From the NCBI GenBank assembly GCA_902490445.1, contig CABUDZ010000007.1, positions 1 to 41,874 of the forward strand: DNA of 41,874 bases. The letters are read 5' to 3'. The notes beneath the pieces are model-generated. The model searched no databases. It was not told the origin of the DNA and saw only the letters and a program-made list of their open reading frames with translations. Position numbers and translations under genes: made by a program. Positions 5,830 through 14,015 of the stretch are shown here, piece by piece. Positions within the stretch are counted from its first letter, which is position 1. Each line of letters begins with the position of its first letter. This stretch comes from an uncultured Collinsella sp. GTDB lineage: Bacteria; Actinomycetota; Coriobacteriia; Coriobacteriales; Coriobacteriaceae.

Positions 5830-8547
5830 TTAGTTGTCGTTGCCACCATCGAGCAATGCCTCAAAATCCTCCGCCTGCATGGGGCGGTAGTAGAGGAATC
5901 CCTGAGCGTAGCGGGCGCCCATGTGGCGCAGCATGTTTGCCTGCTCATTTGTCTCGACGCCTTCGACCACGACGGGCAGATGGAGCGACTGCGCCATCTC
6001 GAGCATCGATGACACGATCTGCGCGCTGCGGCCTTGATCGCGGTCGGTGGGCACAAAGGTGCGGTCGAGCTTGATGACGTCGACGTTGACGTTCTTGAGC
6101 ATCGCGAGCGTGGACTGGCCGGTGCCAAAATCGTCCATATAGGTCGAGAAGCCGCGGGTGTGCAGGTCGGCTGTCAGTTTGTCCACGGCCTCGGACTCCC
6201 CCGTATAAGCCGTCTCGGTGATCTCGATACGCATGAGCTCGGGCGGTAGGTTGTATTGGGCGGCGAGCGCCCCCATATGTTCGGCAACGTCGCAGGCAAG
6301 GATATCCACGCGCGACACATTAAGCGAGACCGGAACCACGCGAAGTCCTCGATCGATGCGCCCGCGCAGCCACGAGGCGACACCCTGCCAAATGTACTTG
6401 TCGAGCGTCACCACAAAGCCGCTTTCCTCGAGTGCGGGGATAAACGTTGCGGGCGAAATGAGAGAGCCGTCCTTGTCAATCCAGCGGGTGAGTGCTTCGG
6501 CGCCAATGATCTCGCCGGTTTCCATATCAACCTGGGGCTGCAGGTAGTAGGTGATGCGGTCGTTTGAGAGCGCATACTGGAACTCGGTGAGGGTGCGGTG
6601 AAACGCCACCTCGCGCTTGTATTCCTCGGGGCGAAAGACGGCGATGCGATCCTTAAAATCGTTTTTGGCGCGCCGATTGGTAAACATGGCCTTGGCCTGC
6701 GCGTCGATGGTGATTTCCTCGTTGGGGTCGATGGGGCAAACGCCCATGGACGGCCAGAAACCCACGCCGTCATCATGCTTGGCCACGGCCTCACGAACGC
6801 TGTTATAGATTTGATGGACGGTGTCGTGCTCAAAGGGGATGAGTATGCAAAAGTCGTCTTGGCCCCAGTATCCTGCGACGCCCATGTCGGCATTTTCGAT
6901 GTCCTTGAGGACCGTGCCCACATCGGCGAGCATGCGGTCGCCCTCGGCCTGTCCGTGCCATTCGTTGAACAGTCGCATGTGTCCCATGTCGACGGTGGCG
7001 ATACACCAAGCGCCGTCGCGCCTTGTCTGGAGAAATGCGTTGGCGCGCCGCATAAACTCGCTGGGTCGACAGAGGCCCGTGAGCATATCGATGCGCTCGG
7101 CGATGGCGCTTTTGCGCTCTATCTCGGGTATGGGGAGGCTGTCGTTGGGGACAAGTCCGCCGGCCGTGCGAAGGCGACGGTCGAGTTCGCCTAAAACGGC
7201 GGTCGCTTGGTTGGCTAGGCGCTCGTAGAAGGCCGGGACGACAAGACAGACGGGAGTAATGGTATCGCCCGCGATTCGAACGGGAGCAAAAACGGCCTCT
7301 TTTAGATGATGGACCAGTTGCTCGAACGCCTCGTGGTCCAAATCGTTGCTGAGCACGACAAACTGGACGCTTCGTGAGCGGTAGACGCGACTCCTGCCAC
7401 GGGTGATCGACAACATGCGGCCTGCGTATTCGGCGAGCATGTTGTCGACAGCCTCGGCTCCGTAAAGCTCGTTGAGCTTTGTCGTGCCGCGAACGCGCAC
7501 CGCTATAAGCCCCGTCTCGCAACAGTCGCGACGGCAGGCATCGATAGCGTTGAGCAACATGCGCTGCGTTCCAAGGCCCGTGGCGGCGTCGACGGTCTCG
7601 GCAAGCGAGTGGTTGACGAGCTCGCCAACATAGAGCGAGGGGACATTTCCGTCGCCGTCGATACGAAACCCGCGAGCACGGCAGAGAACGTAGTCGCCGG
7701 CGGCGTTGCGTACGCGGTATTGCATGACGCGACGGTGCTTGGAGCCGTTATAGATCTGGTCGATATCGTCGCTATAGGCCTCAAGGTCATCGGGATGGAC
7801 GCGCGTTTTCCAGTAATCGTGGCAGTTGTCTATATGCTCCGAAGGAAGGCCAAGGTCGCGCATAGCGCCTTGTGACCAAAGGGTGCGATGTTTGTCCAGG
7901 TTCTCGATAAAGAAATAGCGGCCTTCGTTGAGCATCGAAAGGGCGTCGAAAATGCGATCGCTAACTTCGAAATCGTCGGCGTGGACTTGCGTGATATTGC
8001 GTCGATCAAGGTGCACGGCATGGCGCAGCTTGTAGTCGTACATGCGATGGTCGGCATCGAGCGTCATGCGATTGGAGGCTTCGCCCAGGGCGGGGTCGGC
8101 GTGTGACACTCCGTAGCTAAACGAGTGAGGCATCTCGGAATCGTTATTTTTGAGCAGGACCTCTCGACAGTGCTCCAGACGTTCGGCAAGGTCATCCTCG
8201 GTCGCGATTGTGGACAGGATGGCAAACTCGTCGCCTCCCAGGCGAAATGCCGCCTCGTCCACCTTCATATACAGCTTGAGATAGAGGCTCACCTGCAAGA
8301 TATAGCGGTTGCCCTCGTCGTGTCCAAAGATGTCGTTGCAGTGCTTAAGGTTATCGATGTCGATAAACGCCATGGTTACGGGCAATTCCTGCTCCCAGAT
8401 TTCCTCGAGGGAACGGGTAAAGCCGCCGCGGTTGCCAAGACCGGTGAGCTCGTCGGTAAAGGCAGTCCTGGTCAGATCGTCCTGACGCTCGAGAAGGTCA
8501 CGGATGGTCTTTTCGAGCGTCTCGGTGTAATTGCTGGCGATATCCAT
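5830..8547 (-). CDS. Cyclic-di-GMP enzyme: GGDEF - PAS - degenerate GGDEF - GGDEF-like - EAL
   Basis: This is a 905-residue multidomain protein. Domain order: GGDEF with intact LGGDEF (103-108); PAS (about 200-330, WKTRVHPDDLEAY); a degenerate GGDEF with SVQFVVLS near 390; a further GGDEF-like domain whose signature is GQDDF near 560; and a full EAL domain (about 655-895). The EAL domain retains QPQVD, EALTRW, EITETAY, DDFGTGQS, KLDRTFV and VVEGVET, so phosphodiesterase activity is expected. The protein could both make and degrade c-di-GMP, switched by the PAS domain. The ATG at 8547 follows CAGGAAG; a GTG at 8604 would add 19 residues but has no ribosome binding site. It lies 126 bp upstream of its shorter paralogue. 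Confidence 0.88.
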   Translation of the reverse strand: MDIASNYTETLEKTIRDLLERQDDLTRTAFTDELTGLGNRGGFTRSLEEIWEQELPVTMAFIDIDNLKHCNDIFGHDEGNRYILQVSLYLKLYMKVDEAAFRLGGDEFAILSTIATEDDLAERLEHCREVLLKNNDSEMPHSFSYGVSHADPALGEASNRMTLDADHRMYDYKLRHAVHLDRRNITQVHADDFEVSDRIFDALSMLNEGRYFFIENLDKHRTLWSQGAMRDLGLPSEHIDNCHDYWKTRVHPDDLEAYSDDIDQIYNGSKHRRVMQYRVRNAAGDYVLCRARGFRIDGDGNVPSLYVGELVNHSLAETVDAATGLGTQRMLLNAIDACRRDCCETGLIAVRVRGTTKLNELYGAEAVDNMLAEYAGRMLSITRGRSRVYRSRSVQFVVLSNDLDHEAFEQLVHHLKEAVFAPVRIAGDTITPVCLVVPAFYERLANQATAVLGELDRRLRTAGGLVPNDSLPIPEIERKSAIAERIDMLTGLCRPSEFMRRANAFLQTRRDGAWCIATVDMGHMRLFNEWHGQAEGDRMLADVGTVLKDIENADMGVAGYWGQDDFCILIPFEHDTVHQIYNSVREAVAKHDDGVGFWPSMGVCPIDPNEEITIDAQAKAMFTNRRAKNDFKDRIAVFRPEEYKREVAFHRTLTEFQYALSNDRITYYLQPQVDMETGEIIGAEALTRWIDKDGSLISPATFIPALEESGFVVTLDKYIWQGVASWLRGRIDRGLRVVPVSLNVSRVDILACDVAEHMGALAAQYNLPPELMRIEITETAYTGESEAVDKLTADLHTRGFSTYMDDFGTGQSTLAMLKNVNVDVIKLDRTFVPTDRDQGRSAQIVSSMLEMAQSLHLPVVVEGVETNEQANMLRHMGARYAQGFLYYRPMQAEDFEALLDGGNDN

Positions 8548-8871
8548 GCTGTAAGCGGCTTCCTGAGGTCGGGGTGTATTGCGTCGGGCGAGCTCGTTGT
8601 ACACACGCGTTGCTGCTCAACGCTTTGCGTGTATCCAGGCCCCCGCCTTGCTGCGTCGCTGGTTTAATATGTCGGTCCGTGTTCGCTGCTGATAACTATT
8701 GAGTAGTATAAACAACAATAGAGGATTGTATATGGGTGCCCCTGCCGCGGGCGGCTATTATTCGCCAATCGGTAGCGTGACGATGCGATGCTCGATATAA
8801 ATGCGACTGAGTCGATATATGTTGGCGGGTATACTTGTTCCGCTTTAAAACACGGGAACGGAGATGGTCGC
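8548..8871. other. Intergenic region between divergent GGDEF-EAL and patatin genes
   Basis: This 324-bp stretch separates two divergent genes and should hold both promoters. I see an inverted repeat ACAAT-N5-ATTGT at 8715-8729, a TATACT hexamer on the plus strand at 8830-8835 that could be the -10 of the patatin gene, and a minus-strand TATACT at 8705-8710. Neither has a convincing -35. No RNA gene or credible additional coding sequence was recognised. Confidence 0.4.
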
Positions 8872-9741
8872 ATGGCACAGCCAGACACGACGCGCACGGT
8901 GGGGCTTGCGCTCGAGGGAGGCGGCTACCGCGGTATGTATACGGCGGGCGTGCTCGACGTATGGATGGAGCACGGCTTAACCTGCGACCATATGGTGGGT
9001 GTCTCGGCGGGCGCGGCGTTTGGCTACAACTTTAAATCGCGCCAGATCGGCCGTGCCATTCGTTACAACAAGGCCTATTGCGCCGACAAGCGCTATGCGA
9101 GCGTGACCAGCTGGCTGCGAACCGGCGATATGTTCAATGCCGATTTTGCCTATCACGAGGTGCCTATCGAGCGCGATCCCATCGACTTGGAGGCGTATCG
9201 CGCCTGCCCCATGCGATTTACGTGCGTGTGTACCGATATCGAGACGGGCAAGGCCGTCTACCACGATCTACCGTATGGCGACGAGCGCGATATCGAGTGG
9301 ATCCGGGCGTCGTCTGCCATTCCTGTGGCGACGCGTCCCGTTGCTATTGACGGGCATAAGTATCTGGATGGTGGCGTGGCTGATTCTATTCCCAGCGCAT
9401 GGCTGTTTGCGCAGGGGTATGACCGCAATATCGTGGTACTCACGCAGCCGGCGGGCTTTGTGAAGCAGCCCAACAGCGTGATGCCCATGCTGCGGCGCGT
9501 GTTCCGTCACTATCCGGAGTTTGTTGCAGCGCTTGAGCATCGGCATGAGGTCTACAATGCCACGCTCGATGACCTGGCACGTCGAGAGGCTGCCGGGGAA
9601 ATCTTTGTGGTGCGGCCGAGCGAATCGGTGAAGGTGCCGTCGCTGTGCCGCGAACCGGATGAGCTCGAGCGCATCTACCAGGTCGGCCGCCACGATGCAG
9701 AGGCGACTTTGCCGGCGTTGGAAGCGTATCTGGCGGGGTAA
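8872..9741 (+). CDS. Patatin-like phospholipase (YjjU/RssA-type)
   Basis: This 289-residue serine hydrolase uses a Ser-Asp dyad to deacylate phospholipids or other esters. The oxyanion-hole loop EGGGYRGMYTAGVLD spans 15-29. The nucleophile elbow is GVSAG with Ser45, and the catalytic Asp is in DGG (Asp166). The C-terminal third matches the COG4667 group of patatin-like proteins, with a DUF6363-like tail (RRVFRHYPEF and a final AxLPALEAYL). ATG 8872 follows GGAACGGAG. There is no signal peptide, so it acts in the cytoplasm or at the inner face of the membrane. It is a single gene ended by a strong palindrome at 9753-9798. Confidence 0.9.
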   Translation: MAQPDTTRTVGLALEGGGYRGMYTAGVLDVWMEHGLTCDHMVGVSAGAAFGYNFKSRQIGRAIRYNKAYCADKRYASVTSWLRTGDMFNADFAYHEVPIERDPIDLEAYRACPMRFTCVCTDIETGKAVYHDLPYGDERDIEWIRASSAIPVATRPVAIDGHKYLDGGVADSIPSAWLFAQGYDRNIVVLTQPAGFVKQPNSVMPMLRRVFRHYPEFVAALEHRHEVYNATLDDLARREAAGEIFVVRPSESVKVPSLCREPDELERIYQVGRHDAEATLPALEAYLAG

Positions 9742-9752
9742 GGGTCGCATAC

Positions 9753-9798
9753 GGAAAGTGCATCCCGGAATGGAGGCCCAAACTGGGATGCGCTTTCC
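9753..9798. repeat. GGAAAGTGCATCCC inverted repeat between convergent genes
   Basis: The arms GGAAAGTGCATCCC (9753-9766) and GGGATGCGCTTTCC (9785-9798) pair with one wobble around an 18-nt loop. It lies between the convergent patatin gene and thiE. It probably acts as a bidirectional terminator, though there is no real oligo-T run, so a dispersed palindromic repeat is as likely. Confidence 0.7.
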
Positions 9799-9842
9799 AT
9801 TGCTGAAGATATGAGGCTGCGAATCAGCTGTTCGGCCTATGC

Positions 9843-10538
9843 CTATGCCTGCTGCCAGGTGTCGACAAGCTCCTTGGCTGCGGCATGGGGGTCGTCGGCG
9901 CTGCAGACGGCGCTTACCACAAAGAAGCCGTCGACGCCGGTGGCCTTAAGCTGCGGCAAGTCGGCCGTCTTAACGCCGCCGCCCACCACGATGGGCACGG
10001 GGCTTGCCGCGTGGAGTGCGGCAAGGTCCTCAAAGCTCTTGGTGATGATAGAGCCGTCGGCCGCGCGTCCGCAGTCGCGCTTGGTCTCGGTCTCGTGGAG
10101 CGGGCCGATGCCCAGGTAGTCGACCAGGCTCATGTCGGCGGTCTTGACGTACTCGAGCATCTCCTCGCAACGGGCCGAAAGGCCCACAATGGCGTCGGGG
10201 CCCAGCAGCTTGCGACAGACCTCGACGGGAATATCGCTCTGGCCCACGTGCACGCCGTCGACCGCAATGCCCTGCTCGCGTGCGGCGAGTACGCAGTCAA
10301 GGCGGTCATCGATCAGCAAGGCGACCTGACCGGTCTTGCCAGCCTGTGCGATTGCCTGCGCGGCGTCGCCGGTCAGCGCAATGATCTCGCGGGCGCTTGC
10401 CACCTTGGAGCGCACCTGAATGCAGGTAAAGCCGGCGTCGAGCGCCTGGGCCACCACATCGCCCACGGGGCGTCCGAGGGTGTTTTCGGGGCCGAGCACC
10501 AGATAGGCCGAGATATCAAGGTTGTCGCGGATGCTCAT
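9843..10538 (-). CDS. thiE: Thiamine-phosphate synthase
   Basis: ThiE joins HMP pyrophosphate and thiazole phosphate to make thiamine phosphate in the cytoplasm. The 231-residue TIM barrel shows the family marks: YLVLGPE, IQVRSK (strand 2 with the phosphate contact), LLIDDRLDC, GVHVGQSD, IVGLSARCEE, DYLGIGPLHETETK and the phosphate-binding PIVVGGGVK. The start ATG overlaps the stop of the preceding gene by four bases (ATGA) and has GGAGGAAG upstream, so it is translationally coupled. It is the last gene of the thiM - MTH1187-type - thiE operon, controlled by the TPP riboswitch upstream of thiM. Confidence 0.95.
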   Translation of the reverse strand: MSIRDNLDISAYLVLGPENTLGRPVGDVVAQALDAGFTCIQVRSKVASAREIIALTGDAAQAIAQAGKTGQVALLIDDRLDCVLAAREQGIAVDGVHVGQSDIPVEVCRKLLGPDAIVGLSARCEEMLEYVKTADMSLVDYLGIGPLHETETKRDCGRAADGSIITKSFEDLAALHAASPVPIVVGGGVKTADLPQLKATGVDGFFVVSAVCSADDPHAAAKELVDTWQQA

Positions 10539-10876
10539 TGTGCTTCCTCCTGCTTTTTGATCTGTGCTTCCATGCGCTTGAGTTTGCCGGTCATGGTGTC
10601 GGTAAATCCGGGTCGAATATCGGCTTTGAGCACGACTTCGGTGCGGATGCCCTTGCTCGCCAACACAAAGGTCGCGTCGCGCACGACCTGCATGACCTCG
10701 TCCCAGTCGCCCTCGATCTCGGTGAACATCGAGGTGGTGCGGTTGGGAAGGCCGCTCTCGCGAATGACGCGCACGACCTCGGCGACCTCGGCGGACAGCT
10801 CGTCGCCGGTGCCGCATGGGGCGATGGCCACGGCGACGAGCGTGTTCATGCCGGCATTTGTTGCGGGTTCGGACAT
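10535..10876 (-). CDS. Thiamine-binding protein, MTH1187/YkoF (DUF77) family
   Basis: This is a 113-residue protein of the small ferredoxin-like-fold family PF01910, whose members bind thiamine or its pyrimidine precursors. Recognisable segments are LVAVAIAPCGTGDELSAEV, the following helix VVRVIRESG, the strand TTSMFTEIEGDWDEVMQVV and RTEVVLKADIRPG. The ATG at 10876 follows GAGGAGG. It sits between thiM and thiE, 3 bp after thiM and overlapping thiE by four bases. It may deliver or buffer HMP or thiamine for the salvage enzymes; that role is inferred from position and family. Confidence 0.88.
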   Translation of the reverse strand: MSEPATNAGMNTLVAVAIAPCGTGDELSAEVAEVVRVIRESGLPNRTTSMFTEIEGDWDEVMQVVRDATFVLASKGIRTEVVLKADIRPGFTDTMTGKLKRMEAQIKKQEEAQ

Positions 10877-10879
10877 GGC

Positions 10880-11719
10880 TTATGCCTCCTCGAGCTCGAG
10901 TCGGTTGTCGGCAATATCCTGGGCGGTTGCGCGGTAGAGCTCGTCGATAAAGGCGACCTTAAAGCTTGCCGGGGCATCGGCGACGGCGGCGGCACGCGTG
11001 CCGGCAACGTTGTAGACGGCGGTGCCGCAGACTGCTGCCGTAAACGGATCGGTAGCACAGGCGTACACGGCCAGCACGCCGCCCTGCGAGCAACCGCAGC
11101 CGGTGATCTTGGACATGAGCGGGCTGCCGCCGTGGGATTTGGCCACGGTCGTGCCGTCGGTAATCAGGTCGACTTCGCCCGAGACCACAACGGCGCCGCC
11201 GGTGTAGCGAGCGAGCGCCACGGCGGCATCGCGGGCGGCGTCGACCGTGTCGGTGGTATCGACACCACGTACGCGGCTCAGATCGGCCGACTCGCCCTCA
11301 AGACCCCACAGGCCGGAGAGTGCGATGATCTCGGAGGCGTTGCCGCGTACGATGGCGGGCTTGTACTGCTTGAGCTCGTTTACCAGCTGGGTGCGCAGGC
11401 TACCGATGCCCAGACCCACCGGATCGAGCACCCAGGGCTTGCCGGCGTCGTGTGCCGCCTTGGCCGCGCGGGGAATCGTCTGCTCGTAGATGGGGAAGAG
11501 CGTGCCCATGTTGAGATAGATGGCGCCGCCGCCGGCAACGAGCGCCTCGCCCTCGTCGGGCAGATAGACCATGGCGGCCGAACCGCCCACGGCGAGCTGC
11601 GCGTTGGCGACAAAGTCGATCGTCACCGTGTTGGTGATGGAGCCGGCCATCGGATTGGTGGCTCGAATCTCCTCTACGGCCTTGACCATATGTTGCTTAA
11701 GCTGTTCCGAATCAATCAC
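10880..11719 (-). CDS. thiM: Hydroxyethylthiazole kinase
   Basis: ThiM phosphorylates 4-methyl-5-(2-hydroxyethyl)thiazole with ATP, a salvage step of thiamine synthesis. The 279-residue ribokinase-like protein contains SITNTVTIDFVANAQLAVGGSAAM near the start, NMGTL, PWVLDPVGLG, VRGNASEI and the catalytic anion hole ITGCGCSQGG, where the reactive Cys of ThiM lies. The start is a GTG (11717-11719) placed 6 nt after AGGAGG; the overlapping ATG is out of frame. It is the first gene of the operon, directly behind a TPP riboswitch and terminator. No thiD or thiC is nearby, so HMP must be supplied elsewhere. Confidence 0.94.
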   Translation of the reverse strand: MIDSEQLKQHMVKAVEEIRATNPMAGSITNTVTIDFVANAQLAVGGSAAMVYLPDEGEALVAGGGAIYLNMGTLFPIYEQTIPRAAKAAHDAGKPWVLDPVGLGIGSLRTQLVNELKQYKPAIVRGNASEIIALSGLWGLEGESADLSRVRGVDTTDTVDAARDAAVALARYTGGAVVVSGEVDLITDGTTVAKSHGGSPLMSKITGCGCSQGGVLAVYACATDPFTAAVCGTAVYNVAGTRAAAVADAPASFKVAFIDELYRATAQDIADNRLELEEA

Positions 11720-11741
11720 TGCACATGCCTCCTTGGCATAG

Positions 11742-11771
11742 AAAAGGGGCGCTGTGCATAGACAGCGCCCC
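11742..11771 (-). terminator. Riboswitch-controlled intrinsic terminator before thiM
   Basis: On the minus strand a 10-bp GC-rich stem GGGGCGCTGT / ACAGCGCCCC (11746-11771) with a 6-nt loop is followed by TTTTCT. It lies between the TPP aptamer and the thiM ribosome binding site. It is therefore the likely expression platform: thiamine pyrophosphate binding should favour this stem and stop transcription. Confidence 0.85.
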
Positions 11772-11787
11772 TGTAAAGGCGGCATGC

Positions 11788-11871
11788 TCCCTACGCCAGC
11801 ATTAACTGACAGGTTCAAAGGATTGGGCCCTATGCCCTCTCAGCCTTGTGGTTTGCACCGCCGGCACTCCC
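11788..11871 (-). ncRNA. TPP riboswitch (THI element) aptamer
   Basis: Read on the minus strand, the RNA opens with GGGAGTGCC, passes through the invariant GCTGAGAGGGC of the pyrimidine-sensing arm, then TTTGAACCTGTC, and closes with AATGCTGGCGTAGGGA. These are the conserved blocks of the thiamine pyrophosphate aptamer in the right order and spacing. It lies about 70 nt upstream of thiM with a terminator between, so it is an OFF switch for the thiM operon. Confidence 0.96.
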
Positions 11872-11902
11872 GCATCGAATCTGTTGTTCCCTATACTAGC
11901 GC

Positions 11903-12004
11903 ACCTGCCAATATGGGACAGGTTTATTTTGGCAGGTGGCAACAGGGGCGCTGCATTTTCCCAGATAAAACCTGCCAAGATAAACCTGTCCCTTATTGGC
12001 AGGT
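11903..12004. repeat. MITE-like element with 35-bp inverted arms
   Basis: The left arm (11903-11937) and right arm (11970-12004) are complementary at 33 of 35 positions around a 32-nt spacer. Each arm starts and ends with ACCTGCCAA / TTGGCAGGT and contains GGGACAGGTTTAT. The element fills most of the gap between the divergent TPP-riboswitch leader and the HAD gene, so it may supply part of either promoter. No transposase is present. Confidence 0.85.
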
Positions 12005-12044
12005 CGTTACAATAGACGGGATAAAGAATGACCGAGGGGACCTT

Positions 12045-12953
12045 ATGATCAAACTTGTGCTGACCGATATGGACGATACGCTGATTCCTGCTGGACACGA
12101 TGGCGCCAGCGACTGCGCCATCGAGGGCATTCATGCCATGCAGGCGGCGGGCCTGCATTTTGGCCCGGTTTCGGGTCGCCAGCCGTCCGCGATGAGCTGG
12201 ATGTTCCGCAATCGCTCCGAGTGCTTCTCGACCGGTGCGTTTTGCAACGGCCAGGTGATGTTTGTCGATGGCGAGGCGGTTGCCTCGCGCGCAACTGATA
12301 ACGATGCCCTTATGCGCCTGGCCGACTACCTGGAGCAAGAGACCGACGATACCTATTTGAAGGTCTACCGTCTGGGTGATGACTTTTGGGACAACGACGC
12401 CTATTGCGTGACAAGCGATCCCGAGCGTGTGCGTCGCGCCATGGAGTCAGGCGGCAACGCGTGGCTCAAGGGCGAAGAGGCTCCCTGTCGCCCTGTCGTT
12501 GACGATGCCCCGGTATACAAGGCGAATATCTGGAGTGCCCGTTCGCGCGAGGAGCTCGCCGAGCTGCGCGAGCGTGTTGCCGCCGAGGTGCCGGAGCTCT
12601 CGCTCGTGTTTCCCAACAACCGCGTGCGCCTGTTCGACGTTCTTCCGACCGGCTGGGACAAGGGCTGTGCTGCGCTGGAGCTGGCGCGCGCTTTGGGCCT
12701 GACGCCCGACGAGGTGGCCGTATTCGGCGATTCCGATAACGATTTGCCCATGATCGATGCCGTTCCCAATTCCGTTGCAGTCGCCAATGCCAACGAGGCC
12801 GTCACGGCTGCCGCGCGCTGGCATATCGGCGCTGCGGCAGATGATGCGGTTGCCGGGGCTCTGCATCAGATTGCCGCCTGCGCCGCGACGGGGGAGATGC
12901 CGTCGTTTATGCGTCAGATGGACGCGACGGGTTTCGACGTCACGAACGTCTAG
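12045..12953 (+). CDS. HAD-superfamily phosphatase, Cof/SupH type
   Basis: This is a 302-residue haloacid-dehalogenase phosphatase with a C2B cap. The catalytic motif DMDDTL (Asp8 nucleophile, Asp10 acid/base) is in the first strand region LVLTDMDDTL. Motif II is PVSGRQ, the motif III Lys is in GWDKG, and motif IV is FGDSDNDLPM. Cof-type proteins dephosphorylate sugar phosphates, pyridoxal phosphate or flavin mononucleotide; the substrate cannot be read from sequence. ATG 12045 follows GAGGGGA. The LysR gene begins 10 bp after the stop, so the two are probably co-transcribed. Confidence 0.88.
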   Translation: MIKLVLTDMDDTLIPAGHDGASDCAIEGIHAMQAAGLHFGPVSGRQPSAMSWMFRNRSECFSTGAFCNGQVMFVDGEAVASRATDNDALMRLADYLEQETDDTYLKVYRLGDDFWDNDAYCVTSDPERVRRAMESGGNAWLKGEEAPCRPVVDDAPVYKANIWSARSREELAELRERVAAEVPELSLVFPNNRVRLFDVLPTGWDKGCAALELARALGLTPDEVAVFGDSDNDLPMIDAVPNSVAVANANEAVTAAARWHIGAAADDAVAGALHQIAACAATGEMPSFMRQMDATGFDVTNV

Positions 12954-12963
12954 GGAGAAAGCC

Positions 12964-13860
12964 ATGAAGCTCCAGCAGCTCAGATATGTCGTCAAAGTTG
13001 CCGAATGCGGCAGCATCACCGAGGCCTCGCGCCGGCTCTTTGTGTCGCAGCCTTCGATTACCGCGTCAATTCGCGATCTCGAAAACGAGATGGGTGTACG
13101 CATCTTTGAGCGCACCAACAAGGGCGTCATTGTGTCCGAGGAGGGCGAGACCTTCTTGGGCTACGCGCGCCAAGTGCTCGACCAGGCCGATTTGCTCGAG
13201 GGTAAGTACAAGAGCGCATCCGAGCAGGTGCCGCATTTTAGTGTGAGCTGTCAGCATTATTCCTTTGCCGTTAACGCGTTTGTTGACGTGATCCGCGAGT
13301 TCGATGCCGCGCGTTACGACTTTACTCTGCGCGAGGAACAGACTCACGAGATTATCGAGGACGTCGCGCATATGAAAAGTGAACTGGGCATCCTGTACTT
13401 ATCCGAGCATAACCGCGAGGTCATCGAGCGCATGCTCGCCGCCAACGAACTCGTATTCGAGGGGCTCTTCTGCGCCACGCCGCATGTCTTTGTATGCGCC
13501 GACCATCCACTGGCGGACCACGCCAGCGTGACGCTCGAAGATCTCGAGGACTACCCGTTCCTGTCCTATGAGCAGGGCAGCTACAACTCGTTTTACTATT
13601 CCGAGGAGCTGACCTCGACCTTTGAGCGCCGCAAGAATATCCGCGTGCGCGACCGTGCGACGTTGTTCAATCTGGCCATGGGCCTTAACGGCTACACGGT
13701 TTGTTCGGGCGTGATCAGCCATGAACTTAACGGCCCCGGCATTATCTCCATTCCGCTCGATGTAGACGAGTACATGGAGATCGGCATCATCACGCGCAAG
13801 AACACGACACTTACGCGCTACGGGCAGGCCTATATCGAAGCGATTCGTCAGCACATCTAG
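12964..13860 (+). CDS. LysR-family transcriptional regulator
   Basis: This is a 298-residue LysR regulator. The N-terminal winged helix (1-60) is canonical: MKLQQLRYVVKVAECGSITEASRRLFVSQPSITASI, ending with the dimer helix. A periplasmic-binding-like effector domain follows (about 90-298). ATG 12964 has GGGAGAAAG in front. It stands 155 bp upstream of a YxjG-type methionine synthase gene, and a dyad that fits LysR binding lies in the gap. Control of sulfur amino acid metabolism is therefore plausible, as for the CysB and MetR groups, but the effector is unknown. Confidence 0.9.
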   Translation: MKLQQLRYVVKVAECGSITEASRRLFVSQPSITASIRDLENEMGVRIFERTNKGVIVSEEGETFLGYARQVLDQADLLEGKYKSASEQVPHFSVSCQHYSFAVNAFVDVIREFDAARYDFTLREEQTHEIIEDVAHMKSELGILYLSEHNREVIERMLAANELVFEGLFCATPHVFVCADHPLADHASVTLEDLEDYPFLSYEQGSYNSFYYSEELTSTFERRKNIRVRDRATLFNLAMGLNGYTVCSGVISHELNGPGIISIPLDVDEYMEIGIITRKNTTLTRYGQAYIEAIRQHI

Positions 13861-13906
13861 ACTGCTGCGTTCTGCACGGGTCAAATCTCTTTATGGCAGT
13901 CCAAAC

Positions 13907-13929
13907 TGATATAGGAAGCATCTATATCA
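13907..13929. promoter_or_regulatory. Candidate LysR operator upstream of the methionine synthase gene
   Basis: TGATATAG-N7-CTATATCA is a perfect 8-bp dyad in the LysR-to-YxjG gap. It contains the T-N11-A spacing expected for LysR boxes. A second perfect palindrome, ATGAGCGCTCAT, lies at 13963-13974 nearer the start codon. Both are in AT-rich DNA just before the gene. Binding by the adjacent LysR protein is inferred. Confidence 0.5.
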
Positions 13930-14015
13930 AACTGTTATAAACATATATTTTACGATGTCCATATGAGCGCTCATACTCTGTCCCAGTAAAGCAACCAATG
14001 CAAAGGGAGATATCT

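Noticed and set aside
8731..8799. Short open frame of 22 codons upstream of the patatin gene
   Set aside because: The possible site AGAGG is weak and the peptide has no recognisable pattern.
10538..11761. 407-codon plus-strand open frame across the thiamine operon
   Set aside because: It is the mirror of thiM, the thiamine-binding protein and thiE, which have clear motifs and ribosome binding sites on the minus strand.
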